DNA from: Streptomyces bikiniensis
GTDB taxonomy: Bacteria > Actinomycetota > Actinomycetes > Streptomycetales > Streptomycetaceae
Direction of reading: 5' to 3'
Length of the DNA stretch: 34,864 nucleotides
Assembly: GCA_000716465.1 (NCBI GenBank)
Contig: JNWL01000056.1
Coordinates: 1-34,864 of the forward strand
Position numbers and translations under genes: made by a program. The notes under the pieces are model-generated. The model worked only from the letters and a program-made list of their open reading frames with translations, was not told the DNA's origin and did not search any database. This document shows, in pieces, positions 7,242 to 15,898 of this stretch (within the stretch, counting starts at the first letter, position 1; each line of letters opens with the position of its first letter).

Positions 7242-9635
7242 ATGAGCACCGTGACGTCTCCGCCGGATACCGCGACCTCCCCGCCGGGCACCGAGGAGTG
7301 GCGGCTGCGGGTCACCGGGGTGGTGCAGGGCGTCGGCTACCGGCCGTTCGTCTACAAGCTGGCCCGCGAACTGGGCCTCTCCGGCTGGGTCCGCAACGAC
7401 CCCGAGGGCGTCCTCGTGGAGGCGTCCGGACCGGACGCCGCCCTGGCCGCCTTCGCCGCGGGGCTGAAGGACCGCGCGCCCGAGCTCGCGCGCGTCGACG
7501 GTGTCGTGGTGACCCGGGGGCTCCCCGCGGGCAGCGTGCCCGCGGGCCCCTTCACCATCGTCCACAGCGAACACTCCGGCGCCCGCACCGCCCTGCTCCC
7601 CGCCGACACCCACGTCTGCGGCGACTGCCAGGGCGAACTGCGGGACCCGGGCGACCGGCGCCACCGCTACCCGTTCATCAACTGCACCAACTGCGGGCCG
7701 CGCTACTCCATCATCCGGGACCTGCCCTACGACCGGCCGGCCACCACCATGGCGTCCTTCACCATGTGCGCGGCCTGCAAGGCCGAGTACGAGGACCCGC
7801 TCGACCGGCGCTACCACGCCCAGCCCAACGCCTGCCCCGACTGCGGGCCCCGGCTGCTGCTCACCGACCGGGAGGGCCGCACCACCGAGGGCGACACCGC
7901 CCTGCGCGGCGCCGCGCAGGTCCTCGCCGACGGAGGGATCGTCGCCGTCAAGAGCGTCGGCGGCTTCCACCTCGCCGTGGACGCCACCCAGCCCGAGGCC
8001 GTCGCCCTGCTGCGCCGCCGCAAGCGCCGCGACTCCAAGCCCTTCGCGGTGATGGTCCGCGACCTGGCCACCGCCCAGCGCCTCGCCGTCCTCTCCGAGG
8101 ACGAGATCGACGTCCTGCGCTCCCCGGCCCGGCCCATCCTCCTCGCCCGCAAGCAGCCCGACGCCCTGCCCGAGTCGGTCGCGCCCCGCAACCCCAACCT
8201 CGGGATCATGCTGCCCTCGGCGCCCCACCACCACCTGCTCCTGGACGAACCCGGCCTGGAAGCACTAGTGATGACCAGCGGCAACATCTCCGGCTACCCC
8301 ATCGCGTACCGCAACGAAGAGGCCCTGGAACAGCTCTTCGAGATCGCGGACACCATCCTCTACCACGACCGCGACATCGAGATCCGCGTGGACGACTCGG
8401 TCGTCCGGCTCTCCGTCCACGACGAACTGGACGCGCCCCTGCTCCAGTTCATCAGGCGGGCCCGCGGCTACGCCCCGTACCCCGTGGACGTCGGCCGCGA
8501 GGTGGCGCCCGCCGTCGCCCTCGGCGCCGAGCTGAAGACCACGGTCGCCCTGTCGCACGGCAGCAAGGTCTTCCTCAGCCAGCACATCGGCGACCTCAAG
8601 AACGACGAGACCTTCGCCTCCCACCGGCGCACCGCCCGCCACCTCGCCCGGCTCTACGCCCTGGAGCCGCGCCTGACCGCGCACGACCTGCACCCGCAGT
8701 TCCGTTCCACCCGGGCGGCGCTCGACGGAGACGGAGAGGGGGCCGGGGCCGGGCGGACCGTGGTCGAGGTGCAGCACCACCACGCCCACATGGCCTCCTG
8801 CATGGCCGAGAACCACGTCACCGGCACCACCCTCGGCGTGATCTTCGACGGCTTCGGCTACGGCGAGGACGGCACCGTCTGGGGCGGTGAGTTCCTGCTC
8901 GGCGACTACGCCGCCTACCGGCGCGTCGGACGCCTGCGCCGACTTCCCCTGATCGGCGGCGACCAGGCCGTACGCGAACCCGTCCGCACCGGCTACGCCC
9001 TCGCCCTCGACGCCTTCGACGGCGACCGGGAGCGGGCCGTCGCCGCCTTCCCCGCCCTCGCGGAACTCGACGGGCAGCAGCGGCACGTGTACGCCACCAT
9101 GGCCGCCCGGGGGATCAACTCCCCGGCCACCTCCAGCATGGGCCGCCTCTTCGACGGCGCCGCCGCGCTCGCCGGGATCTGCTCCCGCGCCGAGTACGAG
9201 GCCCAGGGGCCGATCGAGCTGGAGGGCCTGCTCGCCCGCGACCCCGCCCCGGAGGCGGCGTACCGCTTCGCCGCCCGTACGCCCGAGGGGGAGCCGGGCG
9301 GCCCCGTCGAGGTCGACCCCCGGCCCGTGATCCGGGCCATGGCCGACGACCTCGCGGCCGGACTGCCCGCCGACCGGATCAGCCGCCGCTTCCACACCGC
9401 CGTCGTGGAGATGGTCCGCGACCGCTGCCGGGCCTTCCGCGAGGAGACCGGCGTGCGGCAGGTCGTCCTCTCCGGCGGCGTGTTCCTCAACGAGTTCCTG
9501 CTGCTCAACTGTCTGACCGGGCTGACCGCCGACGGTTTCGACACCTACGTCCACCGGCAGGTCCCGACCAACGACGGCGGCATCGCCCTCGGCCAGGTCA
9601 TGGTCGCGGACGCCCGTACATCCCCTGGGAAGTGA
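7242..9635 (+). CDS. hypF: HypF homologue: carbamoyltransferase
   Basis: 797 residues with every HypF domain in order. The N-terminal acylphosphatase domain has GVVQGVGYRPFVYKL (26-40). A double zinc-finger block follows, with cysteines at 126, 129, 148, 151, 176, 179, 198 and 201 (two C-x2-C-x18-C-x2-C sets). A YrdC-like domain follows (KSVGGFHLAVDA at 237-248, KRRDSKPFAVM at 261-271). The C-terminal Kae1/TobZ-like domain has HHHAH (512-516), FDGFGYGEDG and SGGVFLN, and ends with NDGGIALGQ. HypF hydrolyses carbamoyl phosphate, makes carbamoyl-adenylate and transfers the carbamoyl group to the HypE cysteine. It starts 29 bp after hypE, so the two are co-transcribed. The enzyme looks fully active, not a stand-alone O-carbamoyltransferase. 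The N-terminal ~18 residues are a P/T/S-rich extension. Confidence 0.94.
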   Translation: MSTVTSPPDTATSPPGTEEWRLRVTGVVQGVGYRPFVYKLARELGLSGWVRNDPEGVLVEASGPDAALAAFAAGLKDRAPELARVDGVVVTRGLPAGSVPAGPFTIVHSEHSGARTALLPADTHVCGDCQGELRDPGDRRHRYPFINCTNCGPRYSIIRDLPYDRPATTMASFTMCAACKAEYEDPLDRRYHAQPNACPDCGPRLLLTDREGRTTEGDTALRGAAQVLADGGIVAVKSVGGFHLAVDATQPEAVALLRRRKRRDSKPFAVMVRDLATAQRLAVLSEDEIDVLRSPARPILLARKQPDALPESVAPRNPNLGIMLPSAPHHHLLLDEPGLEALVMTSGNISGYPIAYRNEEALEQLFEIADTILYHDRDIEIRVDDSVVRLSVHDELDAPLLQFIRRARGYAPYPVDVGREVAPAVALGAELKTTVALSHGSKVFLSQHIGDLKNDETFASHRRTARHLARLYALEPRLTAHDLHPQFRSTRAALDGDGEGAGAGRTVVEVQHHHAHMASCMAENHVTGTTLGVIFDGFGYGEDGTVWGGEFLLGDYAAYRRVGRLRRLPLIGGDQAVREPVRTGYALALDAFDGDRERAVAAFPALAELDGQQRHVYATMAARGINSPATSSMGRLFDGAAALAGICSRAEYEAQGPIELEGLLARDPAPEAAYRFAARTPEGEPGGPVEVDPRPVIRAMADDLAAGLPADRISRRFHTAVVEMVRDRCRAFREETGVRQVVLSGGVFLNEFLLLNCLTGLTADGFDTYVHRQVPTNDGGIALGQVMVADARTSPGK

Positions 9636-9639
9636 TGAC

Positions 9640-11076
9640 GTGACCACCCGCACGACCGCCCCCGCACCGGACGCCGTCCCCACACCGGACGCCGCGTCCA
9701 CCCCGGACACCGTCCCCGCACCGGACGCCGCACCGGCCCCGGACGCCGGCCCCACCCCGGACGAGATCTACGCCTACGTCCGGGCCCGCGAATCAGGCGC
9801 CCGCACCTATGCGACCGCTTTCGGCCAGGTCCTCCAGGGCGGGCACGGCGCCCGCGTCCGCGACGGACACGGCACCGAGTACCTCGACTGCCTGGCCGCC
9901 GCCGGGACCCTCGCCCTCGGCCACAACCACCCGAAGGTCCTGGACCGGGTGCGCGCGTACCTGGAATCCGGCCAGGTGCAGCAGGCCCTCGACCTGACCA
10001 CCCCCGCCAAGTACGCCTTCCTGTCGGCGCTCTACGAGAAGCTCCCCGGCACCATGGCGGACACCTTCCGCACCCAGTTCTGCGGGCCCGCGGGGGCCGA
10101 CGCCACCGAGGCCGCGATCAAGCTCTTCAAGACCGCCACCGGCCGCCGCACGGTCCTCGCCTTCCACGGCGCCTACCACGGCATGACCACCGGCTCGCTG
10201 GCCCTCACCGGCAACCTGGACGCCAAGGAGCCGGTGGCCTCGCTCATGCCGGACGTGCACCACCTGCCGTACCCCTACGACTACCGCTGCCCCTTCGGCC
10301 TCGGCGGCGACCAGGGCGTCCGGGTCGGCCTCACCTACATCGAGCGGCTGCTCACCGACCCCGAGAGCGGGATCACCAAGCCCGCCGCCGTCTTCGTGGA
10401 GGCCGTGCAGGGCGAGGGCGGCGTGATTCCCGCGCCCCCCGAGTGGCTGCGCGGACTGCGCGAGATCACCGCCCGGCTCGACATCCCGCTCGTCCTGGAC
10501 GAGATCCAGGCCGGCTGGGGCCGCACCGGCACCATGTGGGCCTTCGAGGAGGCCGGCATCGAACCCGACGCCGTCCTCGTCTCCAAGGCGGTCGGCGGCG
10601 GCTTCCCGCTCGCCCTGCTGCTCTACCGCGACACGTACGACGCCTGGCGGCCCGGCGCCCACGCGGGCACCTTCCGCGGCAACCAGATCGCCCTGGTGGC
10701 GGGCGCCGCGGCCCTGGAGGTCTTGGCCGAAGAAGGACTCGTGGAGAAGGCCGCCGTCAAGGGAGAGTTGCTCGGCGGCCTGCTGCGGCGCCTCGCCCTG
10801 ACCCGTCCGGAGATCGGCGACATCCGCGGCAGGGGCCTGATGTGGGGCATCGAGCTCGTCGACCCGGACGGCGAGGCCGACGCCCTGGGCGCCCGGCCCG
10901 CCGACGGCGACCGCGCCCGCCGCGTCAAGAAGGCCTGCCTGGAACACGGACTGCTCCTGGAGAGCGGCGGTCGGCACGGCGCCGTGCTCCGGCTCCTTCC
11001 GCCCCTCACCATCACGGAGGAAGAGATCCACGCGGTGGTCGGCGCCCTGGAGAAGGCCCTCGTCGACTGCGCCTGA
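9640..11076 (+). CDS. Class III aminotransferase, diaminobutyrate-2-oxoglutarate type
   Basis: 478 residues. It is a PLP enzyme of fold type I, class III. The Schiff-base lysine is K316 in VLVSKAVGGG and the PLP-binding aspartate is D287 in VLDEIQAGWGRTG. Blocks such as ARESGARTYATAF, CLAAAGTLALGHNHP, LPYPYDYRCPFG and GAHAGTFRGNQIAL match diaminobutyrate transaminases (EctB/Dat/PvdH type), which make L-2,4-diaminobutyrate from aspartate semialdehyde and glutamate. The start is GTG at 9640, four bases after the hypF stop. Residues ~8-40 are a repetitive P-D-A tail (APDAVPTPDAAS and similar) before the enzyme proper; this is unusual and not needed for catalysis. The context suggests supply of a diamino acid. 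Specificity within class III is an inference. Confidence 0.87.
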   Translation: MTTRTTAPAPDAVPTPDAASTPDTVPAPDAAPAPDAGPTPDEIYAYVRARESGARTYATAFGQVLQGGHGARVRDGHGTEYLDCLAAAGTLALGHNHPKVLDRVRAYLESGQVQQALDLTTPAKYAFLSALYEKLPGTMADTFRTQFCGPAGADATEAAIKLFKTATGRRTVLAFHGAYHGMTTGSLALTGNLDAKEPVASLMPDVHHLPYPYDYRCPFGLGGDQGVRVGLTYIERLLTDPESGITKPAAVFVEAVQGEGGVIPAPPEWLRGLREITARLDIPLVLDEIQAGWGRTGTMWAFEEAGIEPDAVLVSKAVGGGFPLALLLYRDTYDAWRPGAHAGTFRGNQIALVAGAAALEVLAEEGLVEKAAVKGELLGGLLRRLALTRPEIGDIRGRGLMWGIELVDPDGEADALGARPADGDRARRVKKACLEHGLLLESGGRHGAVLRLLPPLTITEEEIHAVVGALEKALVDCA

Positions 11077-11150
11077 GGGCGCGTCCGGGGGCCCGCTCCC
11101 GGGCGCGGGGCACCACGTGAACAACGCGACGACGTGAAGGAACGAAGCAC

Positions 11151-11858
11151 ATGACGACGGCAACCGGTGCCGGGCAGTGGCGGGTCGACTTCGACGCCGA
11201 GGTGGTCTTCAGCAACGGCGGCTCCCTGCGGACCGAGGGCTTCCGGCTCGACATCCCCGGTGACGACATCGAGGACGACGAGCTGGGCGAACTCCTCGTG
11301 CGCCACCTGGGGCTGCTGATGGTCGGCGGTACGACCATCACCCGCAAGGAGCTGATCCGGGAGCCGCACAAGGGCTCCCGGAACACCGCGGCGGAGGGTG
11401 GCGCGCCCGTCCGCCGCACGGTCGACCTGACCGGGCCGGGCACCCGCCTGGACCGGCCCGCCGGGGCGCCGGGGGGCATCGAGGGCCTGGTCGACCTGCC
11501 CGTGGCCCTGGTCCGGCTCGTGGGCGCGGACGAACCGGTCGCGGACCGGCTCGCGCTCGCGCCCTTCGCACCGGCCGGGCACGCCGTCGTCGTCCACACC
11601 GGCCGCCCGGACGGCCCCTGGCTCACCCCGGACGCCGCCGCGCTCCTCGCCGAGCGCGGCGCCGCCCTGGTCGCCACGGACGGCACCGACCGCGACGGCC
11701 CGGCGGCCAAGGCCCTCGCCGAGGCCGGCATCCCGGTCCTCACGGGCCTGACCGGCCTGACGGACCTCCCGGCAGTCGGCACCCGCCTGCACGCGGTCCC
11801 GCATCCGGCGGGACACGGAGACGGGGGCGGGGCACGGGTGTACGGGGTGGCCGAATGA
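11151..11858 (+). CDS. Cyclase-family-like protein without the metal-binding histidines
   Basis: 235 residues. Residues ~8-80 form a compact domain (WRVDFDAEVVFSNGG, FRLDIPGDDIEDDELGELLV, REPHKGSR). From ~88 on the chain resembles the cyclase/kynurenine-formamidase fold (VDLTGPGTRLDRP, LTPDAAALLAERGAALVATD, GIPVLTGLTGLTDLP). Active members carry H-x-G-T-H-x-D-x-P-x-H; here that stretch is GPGTRLDRPAG, so G-T, D and P remain and the histidines are gone. It is either a non-catalytic relative or an enzyme with a changed mechanism. AAGGA precedes the ATG, and its stop overlaps the next start (ATGA), so it is coupled to the transporter. It might be a binding or partner protein for a pathway intermediate. 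The family call is moderate and the function unknown. Confidence 0.6.
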   Translation: MTTATGAGQWRVDFDAEVVFSNGGSLRTEGFRLDIPGDDIEDDELGELLVRHLGLLMVGGTTITRKELIREPHKGSRNTAAEGGAPVRRTVDLTGPGTRLDRPAGAPGGIEGLVDLPVALVRLVGADEPVADRLALAPFAPAGHAVVVHTGRPDGPWLTPDAAALLAERGAALVATDGTDRDGPAAKALAEAGIPVLTGLTGLTDLPAVGTRLHAVPHPAGHGDGGGARVYGVAE

Positions 11859-13207
11859 GCACCTCGGAGATAGGCACGGGGGCGGTGCCTCCGGCCGGGA
11901 CGAGGGTTCCGGAGGCACCGTCCCCGGCCGGCGAGGCCCCCGCCCCCGCACGCAAGCCCCGCCGCGAACTCCTCGCCGCCAGTGTCGGGTCCGTCGTGGA
12001 GGCGTACGACTGGACGATCTACGGTGTGCTCGCGCCGTACTTCGCCGAGCAGTTGTTCCCCGGGTCCTCGCCCACCGCCCGGCTGATCGCCGCCTACCTC
12101 GGCTTCGCGCTCGGCTTCCTGGTGCGGCCGCTCGGCAGCGTCGTCATCGGGCGGCTCACCGACACCCGGGGGCGCCGCTTCGGGCTCACCCTCACCGTCG
12201 GCCTGATCGCGGCCGGTTCGCTGCTCCTGGCGGTGGTCCCCGGCCACGCCTCGATCGGGATCGCGGCCCCGCTCCTCGTGGTCGCCGCCCGGCTTGTGCA
12301 GGGCCTGTCCGTCGGGGCCGAGAACCCGAGCGCCGCCGCGTACGTCACCGAGACGGCCCCCGGCCGCAGCCGGTACTTCTACAGCGCCGTCTCCTACGGC
12401 GGCGTGGTCCTCGGCAGCGCCCTGTCGTTCGTCGTGCTCGCCGTCCTGCTCGGGGTGTTCGGGGAGGCGGGCGTCGAGGACGGCGCCTGGCGCCTCGCCT
12501 TCGTCTTCGGCGCCCTGCTCGGCCTGACGGCCCTGTGGATCCGGCGCGGCGCGGCCGAGAGCGAGGTCTTCGCCGAAGAGTCGGGGAAGCGCGGCGGGGC
12601 GAGCCCCTGGCCCGTCCTGCGGGCCCACCTCGGCCCGCTCTCCGTCGTGTTCGCGATCACCTCCGGCGCCACCACCGTCTTCTACTTCCTCACGGTCGAC
12701 TTCCCCGCGTACGCCGCCGACGCGGGCGCCGCCACCAAGGAGGAGGCCTCCGGGGCCCTGCTCCTCGGCATGGTGGCCCTCCTCGGCGGCATGCTCGCGG
12801 CGGGGAGGGCGGCCGACCGGTTCGGGGCCCTGCCCGTCCTGCGCACCGGCTTCGCGGGGCTCGCGCTCGGCTCCGTACCGCTGCTCGCCGGCATGGTCGC
12901 GGGCCGCGTGCCCGTCCCGGTCGTCACGGTGGTGCTGCTGTTCCTGCTCGCCCTGCCCCTCGCCGTCAGCAACGTCTTCGCGGGGCAGCTCTTCCCGCCC
13001 GCCGTCCGGGCGGTCGCCGTCGGCCTGCCCGCCGCCCTCGCGATCAGCCTCTTCGGCGGCACCTTCCCGGCCCTCGCCGAGTGGCTGCGCTCCACCGGCC
13101 ACGGCGGCTGGGTGCCGTGGTGGCCGGCGATCACCTGCGCGGCGGCGCTGCTCGCCTCCTGGGGCGTGCGCGAGCACCCCCGTCCCGACACCCCCGTCTC
13201 CGAGTGA
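11855..13207 (+). CDS. MFS transporter of the metabolite:H+ symporter (MHS) type
   Basis: 450 residues, about twelve membrane helices after a ~40-residue P/A-rich cytoplasmic N-terminus. The MHS signature is clear: SVVEAYDWTIYGVLAPYFAE in helix 1, then GRLTDTRGRRFG between helices 2 and 3, and RLVQGLSVGAENPSAAAYVTE in helix 4. Relatives (ProP, KgtP, ShiA, CitA-type) move organic acids, osmolytes or betaines with protons, mostly inward. It overlaps the cyclase-like gene by 4 bp and is followed after 7 bp by the M20 amidohydrolase. Depending on direction it may import a precursor or export the product or an inactive form. It differs from the second MFS protein at 18517, so the cluster has two unrelated transporters. 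Confidence 0.88.
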   Translation: MSTSEIGTGAVPPAGTRVPEAPSPAGEAPAPARKPRRELLAASVGSVVEAYDWTIYGVLAPYFAEQLFPGSSPTARLIAAYLGFALGFLVRPLGSVVIGRLTDTRGRRFGLTLTVGLIAAGSLLLAVVPGHASIGIAAPLLVVAARLVQGLSVGAENPSAAAYVTETAPGRSRYFYSAVSYGGVVLGSALSFVVLAVLLGVFGEAGVEDGAWRLAFVFGALLGLTALWIRRGAAESEVFAEESGKRGGASPWPVLRAHLGPLSVVFAITSGATTVFYFLTVDFPAYAADAGAATKEEASGALLLGMVALLGGMLAAGRAADRFGALPVLRTGFAGLALGSVPLLAGMVAGRVPVPVVTVVLLFLLALPLAVSNVFAGQLFPPAVRAVAVGLPAALAISLFGGTFPALAEWLRSTGHGGWVPWWPAITCAAALLASWGVREHPRPDTPVSE

Positions 13208-13214
13208 GGACGCC

Positions 13215-14534
13215 ATGGACTCCCTGACCGCAGTGCTCGACGCGCTGGAACCGCTGTTCCCCGCCCTGGAGGCCGACTACAAGGACCTGCACGCCCACCC
13301 CGAGCTCGCCTTCCAGGAGAAGCGCACGGCGGCCCTGGTCGCGGAACGGCTCGCGGCGCAGGGCGGCTGGGAGGTCACCACGGGCGTGGGCCGCACCGGC
13401 GTGGTCGCCGTCCTGCGCAACGGCGGGGGCCCGACGGTCATGCTCCGCGCCGACATGGACGCCCTGCCGGTGAAGGAGGCCACGGGCCTGCCGTACGCGA
13501 GCACGGTGACCGCCACCGACGACTCCGGCACCGAGGTCCCGGTGATGCACGCCTGCGGCCACGACCTGCACGTGGCCGCCCTGCTCGGGGCGTGCGCGCT
13601 GCTCTCCTCCCGCACGGACCACTGGAAGGGCACGGTCGTGGCCGTCTTCCAGCCCGGCGAGGAGAGCGGCTACGGCGCCCGCGCGATGGTCGACGACGGC
13701 CTCTTCGAGCGCTTCCCGAAGCCGGACGTCATCCTCGGGCAGCACGTCGGGCCCGGCCCGGTCGGCCTCGTCGCCACCTGCCCCGGCACCGTCATGGGCG
13801 CCACGGACTCCCTCACGGTCAAGCTCTTCGGCCGCGGCGGCCACGGCTCCAAGCCGGAGTCGGCCGTGGACCCGGTCCTCATGGCCGCCTCCCTGGTCCT
13901 GCGGCTCCAGACCATCGTGTCCCGCGAGACCGCCGCCCAGGAGCCGGTGGTGGTCACCGTCGGCAAGCTGCACGCGGGCACCACGGCCGCCGTCATCCCG
14001 GACACGGCCGAGCTCGGCATCAACGTCCGCACCAGCTCGGCCCCCGTCCGCGACAAGGTCCTCGCCTCCATCGAGCGCCTGGCGAGGGCGGAGTCCGACG
14101 CGGCCGGAGCGACCGCCGAGCCGGAGATCACCTCCGTCTACCACCTGCCGATGACGGTCAACGACACGGCCGCCGCCGAGCGGGTCGCCGACGCGCACCG
14201 GAAGGCCTTCGGTGACGCGGCCGTGATGACGATGGGCCCGACCACGGCCAGCGAGGACTTCGGCATCCTGGCGACGGCGGCGCAGGTGCCGTCCGTGTAC
14301 TGGTTCTGGGGCGGCCTCGACCCTGAGGTGTTCACGGCCGCGTTCGCCGCCGGGCGCCTGGACGAGGACATCCCGCAGAACCACGCCCCCACCTTCGCCC
14401 CGCAGTCGGGCCCCGCCCTGGTCGTCGGCGTCCGCTCGATGGTGGCGGCGGCCCTGTCCTGGCTGGCGGACGAGGCCGGCGAGTCCGGGGAGAGGGGCGC
14501 GGAGGAGACGGGCGCGGCGGGGGCGGAGGCATGA
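13215..14534 (+). CDS. M20D-family amidohydrolase (N-acyl amino acid / amide hydrolase)
   Basis: 439 residues, full-length M20D peptidase family. The metal site is intact: HACGHD with C114 and H116, the E149-E150 pair in QPGEESG, H177 in GQHVGPG, and the late histidine in NHAPTF. The lid domain (about residues 195-310) begins DSLTVKLFGRGGHGS. Family members remove N-acyl groups from amino acids, or act on small amides or peptides such as hippurate and indole-acetyl-amino acids. It lies 7 bp after the transporter gene and overlaps the ATP-grasp gene by 4 bp. In this cluster it may remove an acyl protecting group or open a self-protective amide; both are inference. The C-terminal ~20 residues are an E/G/A-rich tail. 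Confidence 0.9.
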   Translation: MDSLTAVLDALEPLFPALEADYKDLHAHPELAFQEKRTAALVAERLAAQGGWEVTTGVGRTGVVAVLRNGGGPTVMLRADMDALPVKEATGLPYASTVTATDDSGTEVPVMHACGHDLHVAALLGACALLSSRTDHWKGTVVAVFQPGEESGYGARAMVDDGLFERFPKPDVILGQHVGPGPVGLVATCPGTVMGATDSLTVKLFGRGGHGSKPESAVDPVLMAASLVLRLQTIVSRETAAQEPVVVTVGKLHAGTTAAVIPDTAELGINVRTSSAPVRDKVLASIERLARAESDAAGATAEPEITSVYHLPMTVNDTAAAERVADAHRKAFGDAAVMTMGPTTASEDFGILATAAQVPSVYWFWGGLDPEVFTAAFAAGRLDEDIPQNHAPTFAPQSGPALVVGVRSMVAAALSWLADEAGESGERGAEETGAAGAEA

Positions 14535-15781
14535 CCACGACCCGCCCGCACGTGACGGTCCTGCACCGCTGGCGGGACACCCACGCGCTGTACGCCGACT
14601 ACGTCGACCACGCCACCCACCGGGTCACGTACATCAGCACCGAACTCGGCCGGGCCTCCGTACCCGGGGACGCCGAGGCCGTCGTCACCGTCGGCCTCAC
14701 CGACGACCTGCCCGCCGTACGGGCGGCCCTCGCCGGGCTGGTCGGGCGGTACGGCCCGCCGGAGGCGCTGGTCGCCCTCAACGAGGGCGACCTCGACACG
14801 GCGGCCCTGGTCCGCGAGGAGTTCGGGATCGCCGGGCAGACCCCGGAGGAGCTGGCGGTCTTCCGCGACAAGCTCCTGATGTGCACGACGGTGGCCGCCG
14901 CCGGCCTCCCGGTGCCGACGCTCGCCCACGTCCCCGACACCGACGCCGTACGGGAGTTCGGGCGTACGCACGGCTGGCCGCTGGTCTGCAAGCCGCACCG
15001 GGGCACCGCCAGCAGGGGAGTGGTCCGGCTCGACTCCGAGGCCGACCTGGACGCGCACCCGGACCTGGCCGCGGACCTCGCGGCCGAACCGTTCCTCGCC
15101 CAGACGTACGTGGACGCCCCGATCCTGCACATCGACGGCCTGTGGGAGGGCGACCGGCTCGGCGGCTGGACCGCCTCCCGCTACGTGGGCGGCACCTGCG
15201 CCGACTTCACCCAGGGCAACTGGCTGGGCTCGGTCGAGGAGGACGACCCGGTGCTGCTCGCCGCCGTGGAGCCGTTCGCCGCCGCCGTCGGGGCCGCCCT
15301 CGGCGGGGGCCGGCCGTGGGTCTTCCACCTGGAGGCGTTCGTCACCCGGGGCGCGGACGGCGGCCCCGCCCCGGTCTTCCTGGAGTGCGGGGCCCGGGTC
15401 GGCGGCGGCGAGATCCCCTTCACCTGGCGGGACGTCCACGGCGCCGACCTGATGGCCGCGGCGGCCGACATCCAGCTCGGCCGGGTGCCGGTCCTGCCGG
15501 TCCCGAAGACCGGCGAGGTCGGCGGCTACCTGCTCCTGCCGCTGCCCGTCCCCGCGCCCTGCCTGGTCGAGCGCGCCGACTGGACCGCGCCGCCGGCCGG
15601 GGACCGCATGCCGTACGCGGTGCTGCACGTGCCCGTCGGCCAACGGGTCCCGCCGATCAGCGGATACGAGCACGTCGGCACCCGCTTCCGCTTCCGCGGC
15701 CCGTCCACCGCCGCCGTGGAGGAGGCCATCGAGGCCTCCGCGCACGGCTTCCGGCTCACCTGCACGCCCCTGGACACGTAA
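14531..15781 (+). CDS. ATP-grasp carboxylate-amine ligase
   Basis: 416 residues with an ATP-grasp fold. K114 (FRDKLLM) and K154 (LVCKPHRGTASRG) are the usual ATP-contacting lysines flanking the glycine-rich loop. E268 and the LECGARVGGGEIPF block (284-297) supply the metal-binding acidic residue and the substrate arginine R289. Relatives are amino-acid and dipeptide ligases (BacD/L-amino-acid ligase-like, carnosine-synthase-like), which join a carboxylate to an amine through an acyl phosphate. The ATG overlaps the stop of the M20 gene (ATGA). It probably forms an amide bond in the pathway product. A GC-rich gap of 117 bp with CCGCACCAC-like repeats separates it from the next ligase. The substrate is unknown. 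Confidence 0.87.
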   Translation: MTTTRPHVTVLHRWRDTHALYADYVDHATHRVTYISTELGRASVPGDAEAVVTVGLTDDLPAVRAALAGLVGRYGPPEALVALNEGDLDTAALVREEFGIAGQTPEELAVFRDKLLMCTTVAAAGLPVPTLAHVPDTDAVREFGRTHGWPLVCKPHRGTASRGVVRLDSEADLDAHPDLAADLAAEPFLAQTYVDAPILHIDGLWEGDRLGGWTASRYVGGTCADFTQGNWLGSVEEDDPVLLAAVEPFAAAVGAALGGGRPWVFHLEAFVTRGADGGPAPVFLECGARVGGGEIPFTWRDVHGADLMAAAADIQLGRVPVLPVPKTGEVGGYLLLPLPVPAPCLVERADWTAPPAGDRMPYAVLHVPVGQRVPPISGYEHVGTRFRFRGPSTAAVEEAIEASAHGFRLTCTPLDT

Positions 15782-15898
15782 CCGGTCCGAGCCCCGGGCC
15801 GCACCCGCACCACCCGCACCACCGGGCCCCGCACCACCCGTACCGCCTGCCGCACCCCGGCCCCACGCACCGCCCCGCATCGGAAAGGAACACACACC

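Noticed and set aside
6184..9635. NiFe-hydrogenase maturation locus
   Set aside because: Only hypE and hypF are present; no hydrogenase subunits, hypA, hypB, hypC, hypD or maturation protease are in the window. I kept the enzyme names but not the pathway.
9640..11076. Ectoine biosynthesis locus
   Set aside because: The EctB-like aminotransferase is present but no ectoine synthase is. The GNAT gene is five genes upstream and does not have the ectABC order.
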